Positions 52,663 through 60,413 of a stretch of 64,000 nucleotides of DNA are shown here, in pieces (within the stretch, counting starts at the first letter, position 1; the number at the start of each line of letters is the position of its first letter). The position numbers and the translations under genes are program-made. Where the stretch lies: positions 2,728,001 through 2,792,000 of the forward strand of contig OW818648.1 of the NCBI GenBank assembly GCA_942492735.1, in the 5' to 3' direction. The stretch comes from Sporobacter sp942492735 (GTDB lineage: Bacteria > Bacillota > Clostridia > Oscillospirales > Oscillospiraceae). The notes beneath the pieces were generated by a model. That model was not told the DNA's origin. It made no database searches and worked only from the letters and a program-made list of their open reading frames with translations.

Positions 52663-53637
52663 ATGACGAAATATATTATCAGAAGACTTTTATGGTTGAT
52701 TCCCGTTATTATCGGTGTCTTAACCATTGTATTCATCCTGAGCGCCATCACGCCGGGTGACCCGGTGGACGCCCTCCTCGGCCAGGAATCCACTCAGGAA
52801 GAGAGGCAGGAGTTGCGTGAGAAGCTCGGCCTTGATAAGCCGGTTTTTATCCAGTTCGTTAATTACGTCGTCAAAGTGGTCACAAAAGGTGATCTCGGAA
52901 CGTCCTATCAGACAAAACAACCCGTTGCGCAAGAGATGATCACGCGCATCCCGGTCACGCTCAAGCTGACATTTGCTTCGGTCCTCGTCGCGCTCATCAT
53001 CGCCATACCGTTGGGGGTGATATCCTCCGTGCGGCCGTATTCCTGGATTGATAACCTTTCGATGGGCATTGCGCTTTTCGGCGTGTCAATCCCACAGTTC
53101 TGGTTTGCGCTGATGGGCATGCTGGTTTTTGCCGTCACACTCCACTGGCTGCCGGCCAGCGGAATCAAGACGTTTGCCGGGTGGGTACTGCCGGTCGCAA
53201 TGATCGGCATTGGAAATGCCGGCAACTTTGCCCGCGTCACAAGGTCAAGCATGCTGGAGGTCGTCAAACAGGATTATATTCGCACAGCCAGGGCAAAAGG
53301 GCAGAAGGAATATATCGTTATCCTGCGCCATGGCCTGCGCAACGCGCTTATCCCTGTCGCAGCTAACGTCGGCAATACGATAGGCGTTTCGCTCGGCGGC
53401 GCAATCATCGCGGAGACGATCTTTTCTCTGCCGGGTGTCGGCAAATATATGATCGATGCTATTTACAACAGGAACTGGCCCGCAATCCAGGGCGGCGTCA
53501 TCATGTTGGCGTTGGCGTTCAGTATCGTCATGCTGCTGATGGATATCCTCTATATGTTTATTGACCCTCGTCTGATGTCGATGACAAGGCCGCAGGCCAA
53601 AAAGAAAAAAAGCCGGATAGCAACCGAGGGAGTGTAA
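52663..53637 (+). CDS. Opp/Dpp-type permease, DppB family
   Basis: A 324-residue inner-membrane permease with six hydrophobic segments. The N-terminus TKYIIRRLLWLIPVIIGVLT, GDPVDALLG, the ordered GDLGTSYQTKQPV and the EAA-loop region VKQDYIRTARAKGQKE match DppB/OppB. CAGGAGGAAG precedes the ATG. It pairs with the DppC-type gene 3 bases downstream. Confidence 0.95.
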   Translation: MTKYIIRRLLWLIPVIIGVLTIVFILSAITPGDPVDALLGQESTQEERQELREKLGLDKPVFIQFVNYVVKVVTKGDLGTSYQTKQPVAQEMITRIPVTLKLTFASVLVALIIAIPLGVISSVRPYSWIDNLSMGIALFGVSIPQFWFALMGMLVFAVTLHWLPASGIKTFAGWVLPVAMIGIGNAGNFARVTRSSMLEVVKQDYIRTARAKGQKEYIVILRHGLRNALIPVAANVGNTIGVSLGGAIIAETIFSLPGVGKYMIDAIYNRNWPAIQGGVIMLALAFSIVMLLMDILYMFIDPRLMSMTRPQAKKKKSRIATEGV

Positions 53638-53640
53638 CAA

Positions 53641-54549
53641 ATGGGAAAAATGATGACTCCCGCTATTGAACTCTGTGAAAAGCGGAGAATAAGCGGAAAA
53701 ACAACCGGGAATAACACGCCCGGGCGTGAAGCGTGGAACAGGCTCAAACGCAACCGTCTGGCCATAGTCGGGATGGTCGTTCTGATCATCTTTATTCTGG
53801 TAGCCATATTTGCCAATTTTATCGCGCCGGAGGGTGTTGATGATCAGAAGCTTACGGAGCGACTAAAGACGCCGAGCTCGGCCTATCCTATGGGAACGGA
53901 CAAATACGGCCGCGACATTTTAAGCAGGATCATCTACGGAACGCGTGTCTCGCTGCCCATCAGCTTTGCCTGCGTTATCATCGCCTTTGCCATCGGCGGC
54001 GCGCTCGGTGCGATCGCCGCCTTTTACGGAGGCAAAGTTGATAATGTTATCATGCGATTTATGGATATCTTCCAGTCAATCCCGCCGATGCTCATGGCAA
54101 TCGCCATTGCCGCATCACTTGGGCCAGGCGTTTTAAATCTCGTTTTGGCTATATCCATTTCAACTGCCCCGGCACGTTCACGCGTTGTCCGTGCCGCTAT
54201 CCTGACGGTGAAAAGCAACGACTATGTTGAATCGGCGAAAGCCATCGGGGCTAGCGAAAAACGCCTCCTTCTCAAATACATGCTTCCAAACGCCTTCGGT
54301 CCGGTTCTGACGAACTTTACCTTCAGCATCGCGACGGCCCTGCTGACGGTATCAGCCCTGAGCTTTATCGGTCTCGGCATCCAAGCCCCTATTCCCGAGT
54401 GGGGTGCGATGCTGGCCGACGGTCGCGAGTACCTGCAGCAGTTTCCTCATGTCCTGATCTTTCCGGGACTAATGATTATGATTACGGTTCTGTCTTTGAA
54501 TATGCTGGGCGACGGGGTGCGTGACGCGCTCGATCCCCGTTTGAAATAG
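53641..54549 (+). CDS. Opp/Dpp-type permease, DppC family
   Basis: A 302-residue second permease. The cytoplasmic N-terminus leads to WNRLKRNRLAIVGMVVLIIF (first membrane helix). YPMGTDKYGRDILSRIIYG and the EAA loop SNDYVESAKAIGASEKRLLL are diagnostic of DppC. The chain ends GDGVRDALDPRLK, as usual. It starts right after the dppB-type stop. Confidence 0.95.
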   Translation: MGKMMTPAIELCEKRRISGKTTGNNTPGREAWNRLKRNRLAIVGMVVLIIFILVAIFANFIAPEGVDDQKLTERLKTPSSAYPMGTDKYGRDILSRIIYGTRVSLPISFACVIIAFAIGGALGAIAAFYGGKVDNVIMRFMDIFQSIPPMLMAIAIAASLGPGVLNLVLAISISTAPARSRVVRAAILTVKSNDYVESAKAIGASEKRLLLKYMLPNAFGPVLTNFTFSIATALLTVSALSFIGLGIQAPIPEWGAMLADGREYLQQFPHVLIFPGLMIMITVLSLNMLGDGVRDALDPRLK

Positions 54550-54552
54550 CAG

Positions 54553-55575
54553 ATGGTGAACAATATGGATAAAGAAGTATTAAGAATAAAAAATCTGGTC
54601 GTGCATTATGAGACGAACGACGGCGTGGCGGAAGCCGTCAACAACGTCTCCTTTTCTGTCAATGCTAGGCAAACAGTCGGGCTTGTCGGGGAGACAGGCG
54701 CCGGGAAAACAACGATTGCTCTGAGCATCATGGGGCTTCTGCCGAGACCGGCGGGTCATATCGTTCAGGGAGAGATCCTGCTCGATGGTGAAAATATCCT
54801 CAATTATACCGAAAAACAGATGCGTAAAATAAGGGGTGGCAAGATCGGCATGATCTTTCAGGACCCTATGTCGGCTTTAAACCCCGTCATGCCTATCGGC
54901 ACGCAGATTGCCGAAGTGGTGAAGCTGCACAACAAGATATCCAAGGCTGAGGCGACGGCCAAGTCGATGGAAATGTTAAAAACAGTCGGCATCCAGCCGG
55001 AACGTTTTGACGATTATCCTCATGAGTTTTCCGGCGGCATGAAGCAGCGAGTCGTCATTGCCATGGCTTTGGCGTGCAACCCGCACCTGCTTTTAGCTGA
55101 CGAGCCGACAACGGCGCTCGATGTAACGATCCAGGCACAGGTGCTCGAGCTCATGAAGGATCTGATGAAGAAGTTTGACACGGCGCTTCTCATGATTACG
55201 CACGACCTTGGCGTCGTGGCTGAGATCTGCAATAAGTGCGCTGTCGTCTATGCCGGAGAAATCGTCGAGTTCGGCACCGTCGAACAGATATTTAACAACC
55301 CGAAGCACCCGTATACGCTGGCGCTGTTCGGCGCCCTGCCGAACCTTGAGGAGGATGTCGACCGCCTGAAATCCATCAGCGGGCTGATGACCGATCCAAT
55401 GGACCTGCCGTCGCATTGCAGTTTCTACGAACGCTGCGAGCGGCGGTCCGACACATGCAAGGAAAGTGATCCCAAAATTGCGGACATCGAGCCTGGTCAT
55501 ATCGTCAAATGCCTGCTTTTCAGTGAGCAGGGCCGGGAAAAAATTGAATCGGTACCGGGGGAGGCGTCAAAATGA
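54553..55575 (+). CDS. Opp/Dpp-type ATPase, DppD family
   Basis: A 340-residue ABC ATPase. Walker A GETGAGKTT, signature EFSGGMKQR, Walker B LLLADEPTTALD and H-loop MITHDLG are intact. The C-terminal Cys-rich segment (CSFYERCERRSDTC) is the oligopeptide-transporter domain that in some members holds an iron-sulfur cluster. Start may be 54553 or ATG 54565; no strong ribosome-binding site favours either. It overlaps the next ATPase gene by 4 bases. Confidence 0.95.
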   Translation: MVNNMDKEVLRIKNLVVHYETNDGVAEAVNNVSFSVNARQTVGLVGETGAGKTTIALSIMGLLPRPAGHIVQGEILLDGENILNYTEKQMRKIRGGKIGMIFQDPMSALNPVMPIGTQIAEVVKLHNKISKAEATAKSMEMLKTVGIQPERFDDYPHEFSGGMKQRVVIAMALACNPHLLLADEPTTALDVTIQAQVLELMKDLMKKFDTALLMITHDLGVVAEICNKCAVVYAGEIVEFGTVEQIFNNPKHPYTLALFGALPNLEEDVDRLKSISGLMTDPMDLPSHCSFYERCERRSDTCKESDPKIADIEPGHIVKCLLFSEQGREKIESVPGEASK

Positions 55576-56534
55576 GCCAACTGCTGGAGGTCATGAACCT
55601 CAAAAAGTATTATCACTCAAACAAAGGAACGCTGCATGCCGTTGATGATGTCTCGGTCACCATCAACAAGGGCGAGACATTGGGCGTCGTCGGAGAATCA
55701 GGCTGCGGAAAGTCAACACTCGGGAAAACGATCCTGCAGCTCGTTCCAGCAACAAGCGGCAAGGTGGTTTTTGACGGCAAAGAGACAACCGCAATGGACG
55801 AAAAGGAGTTTACGGCGCTCCGTCCTCAGCTCCAGATGATTTTTCAGGACCCGATGTCGTCCTTGAACCCGAGGATGAACGTGCGGCAGCAAATCGCCGA
55901 GCCGCTTATCATTTATAAGGTTTTCAAAGACAAAGAGTCAGTGGAAAAGAGAATTTACGAGCTCATGGACACCGTTGGCCTGGCCAGGCGCTACGCCGAT
56001 ATATATCCCCACGAACTCGACGGCGGGCGCAGGCAGCGCATCGGCATCGCCAAAGCGCTGGCGCTCAATCCCAAGCTGATCGTCTGCGACGAACCCGTCT
56101 CCGCGCTGGATGTTCTGATCCAGGCCCAGATCTTGAATTTGCTTCAGGACCTCCAAAAGGATCACGGACTTTCGTACATGTTTATCACCCATAATCTGTC
56201 GGTCGTCAAGCACATTTCCATTGAAATCTGCGTCATGTATTTGGGGCAGATTATTGAGCATTGCCAGACAAAGGAGCTTTTTAAGAAGACCCTGCATCCT
56301 TATACCAAGGCGCTGCTTTCAGCAATTCCTGTCCCAAGCCTAAAAAACCGCCGGGAGAGAATTCTATTACGCGGGGAAATTACGTCTCCGATTAACCCAA
56401 AAGTAAACTGCCGTTTTGCCCCGAGATGTATTTACGCCAAGGAAAAGTGCTTCAATTGTGCTCCTCAACTGGAGAATATCGTTGAAAATCATCGGGTTGC
56501 CTGTCATTTTGTCAGGGAAATTAACGGGCTTTAA
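55572..56534 (+). CDS. Opp/Dpp-type ATPase, DppF family
   Basis: A 320-residue second ATPase. Walker A is GESGCGKST, Walker B LIVCDEPVSALD and H-loop FITHNLS. The signature is ELDGGRRQR rather than LSGGQ, a variant seen in part of this family. A C-terminal Cys-rich segment (CRFAPRCIYAKEKCFNC) follows. It completes the five-gene importer of the island. Confidence 0.94.
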   Translation: MSQLLEVMNLKKYYHSNKGTLHAVDDVSVTINKGETLGVVGESGCGKSTLGKTILQLVPATSGKVVFDGKETTAMDEKEFTALRPQLQMIFQDPMSSLNPRMNVRQQIAEPLIIYKVFKDKESVEKRIYELMDTVGLARRYADIYPHELDGGRRQRIGIAKALALNPKLIVCDEPVSALDVLIQAQILNLLQDLQKDHGLSYMFITHNLSVVKHISIEICVMYLGQIIEHCQTKELFKKTLHPYTKALLSAIPVPSLKNRRERILLRGEITSPINPKVNCRFAPRCIYAKEKCFNCAPQLENIVENHRVACHFVREINGL

Positions 56535-56604
56535 AGAGCATCATAAATAAGCATGCTCGAAGGTGAATTTCTGTCCGGCGTACAAAACCGAGCTAACAAT
56601 CTTT

Positions 56605-56703
56605 AACGAGGCGAAACGGCTTTGTCTGCATAGGCTTCATGACCTGCGGATAGTAGGGAAGATCCTCGGACATAGCTTGAAGGGAATAGGTTTTACAACT
56701 TAA
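56605..56703 (+). pseudogene. Broken tyrosine recombinase
   Basis: The frame reads NEAKRLCLHRLHDLRIVGKI then LGHSLKGIGFTT-stop. HDLR (56638-56649) and LGHS (56665-56676) are the catalytic H-x-x-R and LGH boxes of phage-type integrases, but the usual stretch between them is shortened, and there is no start or catalytic tyrosine. A further 30-codon open fragment (56786-56875, QARQKELAELGG...) has no family I know. It lies just inside the right island boundary. The rest of 56535-57026 shows no gene. Confidence 0.6.
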
Positions 56704-57026
56704 AATCTCTACTAGCAAAATGGCACCGATAAAATCTGAAGAAAGAGATTTGCCAATTACAAATGTAGCTCGTCAATATTTCTAACAACAGCTCGTGCTT
56801 CAGGCACGCCAAAAAGAACTAGCCGAGTTAGGCGGTACGGTTTACAGTGATTTTAAAGGAATTGTCGTGTTGTAAAATTGTAGCAAAACTCTGCAAAGTG
56901 ACAATATGAGGCGATATAAGGTCTTACGAGAAGAAAATTACGGATGGGTGATATTACAGGGTTTTCTGCCGCGACTATATATGAAAATATAAGAGAATAT
57001 AAGGTTAAATACCCCGTTTCACGGTC

Positions 57027-57182
57027 CTCGAAATCAGTTTGCGCGCAAGCGCACCAAGGGTTCGAATCCCTTTCTCTCCGCCACAAAACCCTTGGAAACG
57101 CAAAGTTTTCAAGGGTTCTATTATACCTACAATAGTTAACATAAATCTGGTTACCAACTAAATTGTTGTTAAGGTTGTTAAG
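57027..57182 (+). repeat. Right attachment-site repeat with tRNA-Ser 3' fragment
   Basis: 57027-57083 duplicates the tRNA-Ser 3' half from the anticodon loop to CCA (one inserted C at 57055 area, one C-to-T). The same hairpin AAACCC...AGGGTT and downstream CATAAATCTGG follow. The 5' half is missing, so it is not a working tRNA. Direct orientation relative to 43370-43525; the distance between repeats is 13,657 bases. Confidence 0.75.
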
Positions 57183-57220
57183 AAATTTTCGTTTTTGTAG
57201 AGCATCGCATCAACTATTTC

Positions 57221-57604
57221 TTGGCTCGAAGCCGTTCATGCGCCAGCGGGATAAAATTTTTGCAGGCGCGGGACGGCTCCGTCCCTTTAATGCGTCATAT
57301 GGCGGATGTAAGCGAGGATCATATCTTTATCTATACATCGCCTGACAAGCGCTTAGTATTTCAAGATATGGGTTTTTTCTCGGTTGCTACCACATCTGAT
57401 GTGATGCTAATGGAAAATCAGAAACATGGTATAATCGATTGGCTTGGCACAATAAAGACGGAGACAGAAGTAAAGATCGGCTCACTTTTATCAGAGAAAA
57501 GAATAGGTTCCATAGTCATGAACTGCGCCCCCTTTACGAGAGGCCACAAATTTCTGGTCAATCGTGCCGCTGCAGAATCTTCGCTTCTCCATCTGTTCTT
57601 CTAA
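57221..57604 (+). pseudogene. Truncated citrate lyase ligase (citC) remnant
   Basis: From about 57308 the frame resembles the CitC middle: EDHIFIYTSPDKRLVFQDMG (acetyltransferase-like part), then IGSIVMNCAPFTRGHKFLVN with the nucleotidyltransferase-type GH motif. It ends by a stop right after; the adenylylation domain that should follow (about 150 residues) and the N-terminus are absent. The first 29 codons do not match. Probably a decayed fragment left beside the island edge. Confidence 0.6.
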
Positions 57605-57758
57605 AATAACTTCATATGGGTATTGACTCTGAAATGATCCCAGGGTTTACAATAGTGTTGAAAACTAGAAATTAATGGAAATTTGAAGGTGTTATTATAT
57701 ATATTATTTTGTGCTGCATATGGCAGCCGGATACTTTTATTCGAGAGGGGCAACCAAC

Positions 57759-59099
57759 ATGCAATTAGCTATGGAATACCGCAATAAGATGGTGAGCGCG
57801 GCTGAAGCCGCCCGTGCAGTCAGATCGGGCGACATCGTGGATTACGGTTTCGCGGCCGGCTTCCCGGAGTTGCTGGACCGTGCGCTGGCGGACCGCCAGG
57901 GCGAACTGCGGGATGTGAAAGTGCGCGGCGGACTCGTGTTGCACCCGCGAATCGAAGTCGCGGAATGCGATCCAGAAAGAAAGACTTTCACCTACCATAG
58001 TTGGCATATTGGCGACTACGAGCGCCAATTGCAGGCCCGTGGGCTATGTGCCTTCGTGCCCTCCATCCTGCGATTGCTGCCCTATTATTACCGTCATCAC
58101 CTGCGGACGGACGTTGCCTTCGTACCGGTTTCGGCGCCGGACGAGGCGGGCTATATGAGTCTCGGACTGTCGAATTATCTCTGGCGGGTCATCATGGGGC
58201 AGGCTCGTACCGTTATCTTTGAGATCAACGAGCATTATCCGACCTTGCAAGGTCTGGACGGTTCCCATCGTGTCCATGTATCAGAAGCGGATTATCTCGT
58301 AGAAGGCGCGCATGAGCCGCCGCCGGAACGCATCTATGGCGCGCCGTCAGCGACAGATAAAAGGATCGCTGAACATGTCGTGGCTCTAATCCCGGACGGC
58401 GCAGCGCTTTCTTTAGGGGTGGGCGGCGTGCCCTTCGCAGTGGCTTGCGCGATCGCCGATTCCGACCTCAAAGATATCGGCTGCCATACCGGCACGATCA
58501 GCGACGCTTTCCTGCAGATTCATAAAGCCGGCAAATTGACGAACGCCCGCAAGGAGATCGACAGGCACCGTTCGGTCTGGAACCTCGCGATGGGAACGCG
58601 GACGCTCTATGATTGGCTGCAAGCGGAACCGGAATTATTCCGGCCGGACTGCGTTGACTACGTCCACGCCCCGGAGCGTATCGGAGAACTCAAAAATGTC
58701 GTGAGCATCAACGGCGGCGTGGAGATCGATCTCCTGGGACAGGAGAACGCGGAGTCCGCGCCGGGCCGCCAACTCTCCGGAACCGGCGGGCAGCTGGATT
58801 TTCTGGAAGGCGCGATCCGTTCCGCGGGGGGACAGGGCTTTATCTGTCTGAACGCGGCACGCACGATAAAGGACGGAACGCTGAAATCCAACATCGTGGC
58901 GGCTGTGGCTCCCGGCACCACGGTTTCCGCTCCCCGCGGCCTTGTTCCAAATGTCGTGACGGAGTATGGTGTGGCAAAACTTATCGGTCTGCCCGCGCGG
59001 GAACGTGCTGAAGCCCTGATCGCCGTCGCGCACCCCTCTTTCCGGGAGGAGCTAACGCTTCAAGCCAAGGAATTGGGGCTGTTCGGAAATAAGTCATAA
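57759..59099 (+). CDS. Acetyl-CoA hydrolase/4-hydroxybutyrate CoA-transferase family, catalytic Glu missing
   Basis: A 446-residue family I CoA-transferase-like protein, close to butyryl-CoA:acetate and 4-hydroxybutyrate CoA-transferases. SGDIVDYGFAAGFPELLDRA, VAECDPERKTFTYHSWHIGD, LSLGVGGVPFAVA, MGTRTLYDWL, VEIDLLGQENAES, LSGTGGQLDFLEGA and VTEYGVAKLIGL all align. However, the segment that in AbfT of Clostridium aminobutyricum holds catalytic Glu238 (GIHSEMISDG) reads GCHTGTISDA here, with Gly245 (codon GGC at 58491). The usual glutamyl-CoA intermediate could not form at that site. GAGAGGGG precedes ATG 57759. It is monocistronic and convergent with the second dehydratase operon. Confidence 0.88.
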   Translation: MQLAMEYRNKMVSAAEAARAVRSGDIVDYGFAAGFPELLDRALADRQGELRDVKVRGGLVLHPRIEVAECDPERKTFTYHSWHIGDYERQLQARGLCAFVPSILRLLPYYYRHHLRTDVAFVPVSAPDEAGYMSLGLSNYLWRVIMGQARTVIFEINEHYPTLQGLDGSHRVHVSEADYLVEGAHEPPPERIYGAPSATDKRIAEHVVALIPDGAALSLGVGGVPFAVACAIADSDLKDIGCHTGTISDAFLQIHKAGKLTNARKEIDRHRSVWNLAMGTRTLYDWLQAEPELFRPDCVDYVHAPERIGELKNVVSINGGVEIDLLGQENAESAPGRQLSGTGGQLDFLEGAIRSAGGQGFICLNAARTIKDGTLKSNIVAAVAPGTTVSAPRGLVPNVVTEYGVAKLIGLPARERAEALIAVAHPSFREELTLQAKELGLFGNKS

Positions 59100-59226
59100 A
59101 AAAGAATCATCTTCATAGTGACGCTGCAGCTCCGGTGAAATCCCAAGACTCTTTACTATTTCGTAGATTTTGTACAACAGAGAGCCTCATCCTCTTTAAA
59201 ACAAACTGAATATTGCCATTGACGCT

Positions 59227-59273
59227 AAAACACCCGAGCCATCTGAACAATCCCAGATGACTCGGGTGTTTTT
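59227..59273. terminator. Bidirectional intrinsic terminator
   Basis: AAAACACCCGAG..ATCTG pairs with CAGAT..CTCGGGTGTTTT (59227-59245 with 59254-59273, one mismatch), with A-run and T-run flanks. It lies between convergent genes. Confidence 0.88.
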
Positions 59274-59279
59274 CCTTCA

Positions 59280-60413
59280 TCAGGTGGACAGGACATCCGA
59301 AAAAGTCTGCAGAAGGGTTCTTGCCTGGCCGAAGTTTTTCACCTGCTGGTCAACACCGATGATGACAGATGGAATGCCCGCTTCATCAAGAGCTTTTTTC
59401 AGAGACGGGTACTCAATTTCTTCCGGGTCGCAGAATTGCATCATCAGGATGACAACCCCCTGCGCGCCACTTTCTCTGACGCGTTCGATGACGTGCTTTG
59501 GCCGATTGTTGAGTTCGGGATCATAGAGCAGCGGGTCATAATCCTGGGCGGAAAACTGCATTGCCAGCGAAGTCAAAGGATTGCTGCCTTCACGCACATC
59601 AACGCGGATGCTGCGGGATTCATGCGCAACATCGTCGGCGACGATTGCAATTCTATATTGATCAAAAATGTCAAGCAGGTTTGCGTTGTCATTGATAATG
59701 CCGGAGACAACGACCTTTAAGCCTTTCCAATCGCAAACGGGGAGCGCGCTCAGTTCTGCATTCAATTCGGCCAACAACGCCGTGTGTTCGGGTTTTGCCA
59801 TAAAGTAAGCACTCTTTAACACCGAGCCGCGCATCCGGGCTGAAATAACGTCAGGATGCTTTCCGGAGAGTTCCACAAAGTCACGGCGCGCCGCGCGGCT
59901 GGCATTGCAGATCCTGATAGATTCGAGCAGCCGTTCATCCGAAACGGCGACACCCGAAATAGCCTCGAGGCGGGTTTTCAAACCGTTGTACTCGCTGAGA
60001 GTATATTGAATGCCACATTCAAGGCGCCTGTTTTGGGGATGCGCAAGGAACATAAAGGGCATGTTTGGATTTGCCGCCTGGAAATTCTGCGTCAGAGGAC
60101 GCAGCGTATCGCACATCGATGACATGATGACACCTGAAAGTCCGCTAAGCGAGCCGTTCAGGGAGAGCTCAAGCCCCATCTGGGCAATCGTGCAATAGAA
60201 AGGTGCAAAATACGCCTTTGCCGCATTGACGGTACCTGCCGCGCCCCAGATGCCGAAGGGGATCATATCAGCGGCATAAACAAGCTCTTCAGGAACGTAA
60301 TATGGGAAACAGCCGATCACTTTTTTGCCTTCGTCTAGGTAATGGTCCAGCTGAGTTCTGGGAGACTCGGAAATGATGACGAACTGTTCTAAAAGCTGCT
60401 GCATTCTGTTCAT
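59280..60413 (-). CDS. 2-Hydroxyacyl-CoA dehydratase beta subunit (canonical)
   Basis: A 377-residue HgdB/LcdB/HadC-like subunit. KKVIGCFPYYVPEELVYAAD begins the conserved core. Cluster-type cysteines are all present: PFYCTIAQMG (Cys74), SSMCDTLRPL (Cys101) and MMQFCDPEEIEYP (Cys328). It should carry a [4Fe-4S] and dimerise with the alpha subunit encoded just upstream, with which it overlaps by 4 bases. It is the last gene of tetR-activator-alpha-beta, followed by a terminator. Its exact 2-hydroxy acid (lactate, isocaproate or aryl-lactate type) cannot be read from sequence. Confidence 0.93.
   Translation of the reverse strand: MNRMQQLLEQFVIISESPRTQLDHYLDEGKKVIGCFPYYVPEELVYAADMIPFGIWGAAGTVNAAKAYFAPFYCTIAQMGLELSLNGSLSGLSGVIMSSMCDTLRPLTQNFQAANPNMPFMFLAHPQNRRLECGIQYTLSEYNGLKTRLEAISGVAVSDERLLESIRICNASRAARRDFVELSGKHPDVISARMRGSVLKSAYFMAKPEHTALLAELNAELSALPVCDWKGLKVVVSGIINDNANLLDIFDQYRIAIVADDVAHESRSIRVDVREGSNPLTSLAMQFSAQDYDPLLYDPELNNRPKHVIERVRESGAQGVVILMMQFCDPEEIEYPSLKKALDEAGIPSVIIGVDQQVKNFGQARTLLQTFSDVLST

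Noticed and set aside
57027..57083. Second tRNA-Ser gene
   Set aside because: Only the 3' half from the anticodon loop onward is present; no 5' acceptor or D-arm can be formed from the upstream bases.
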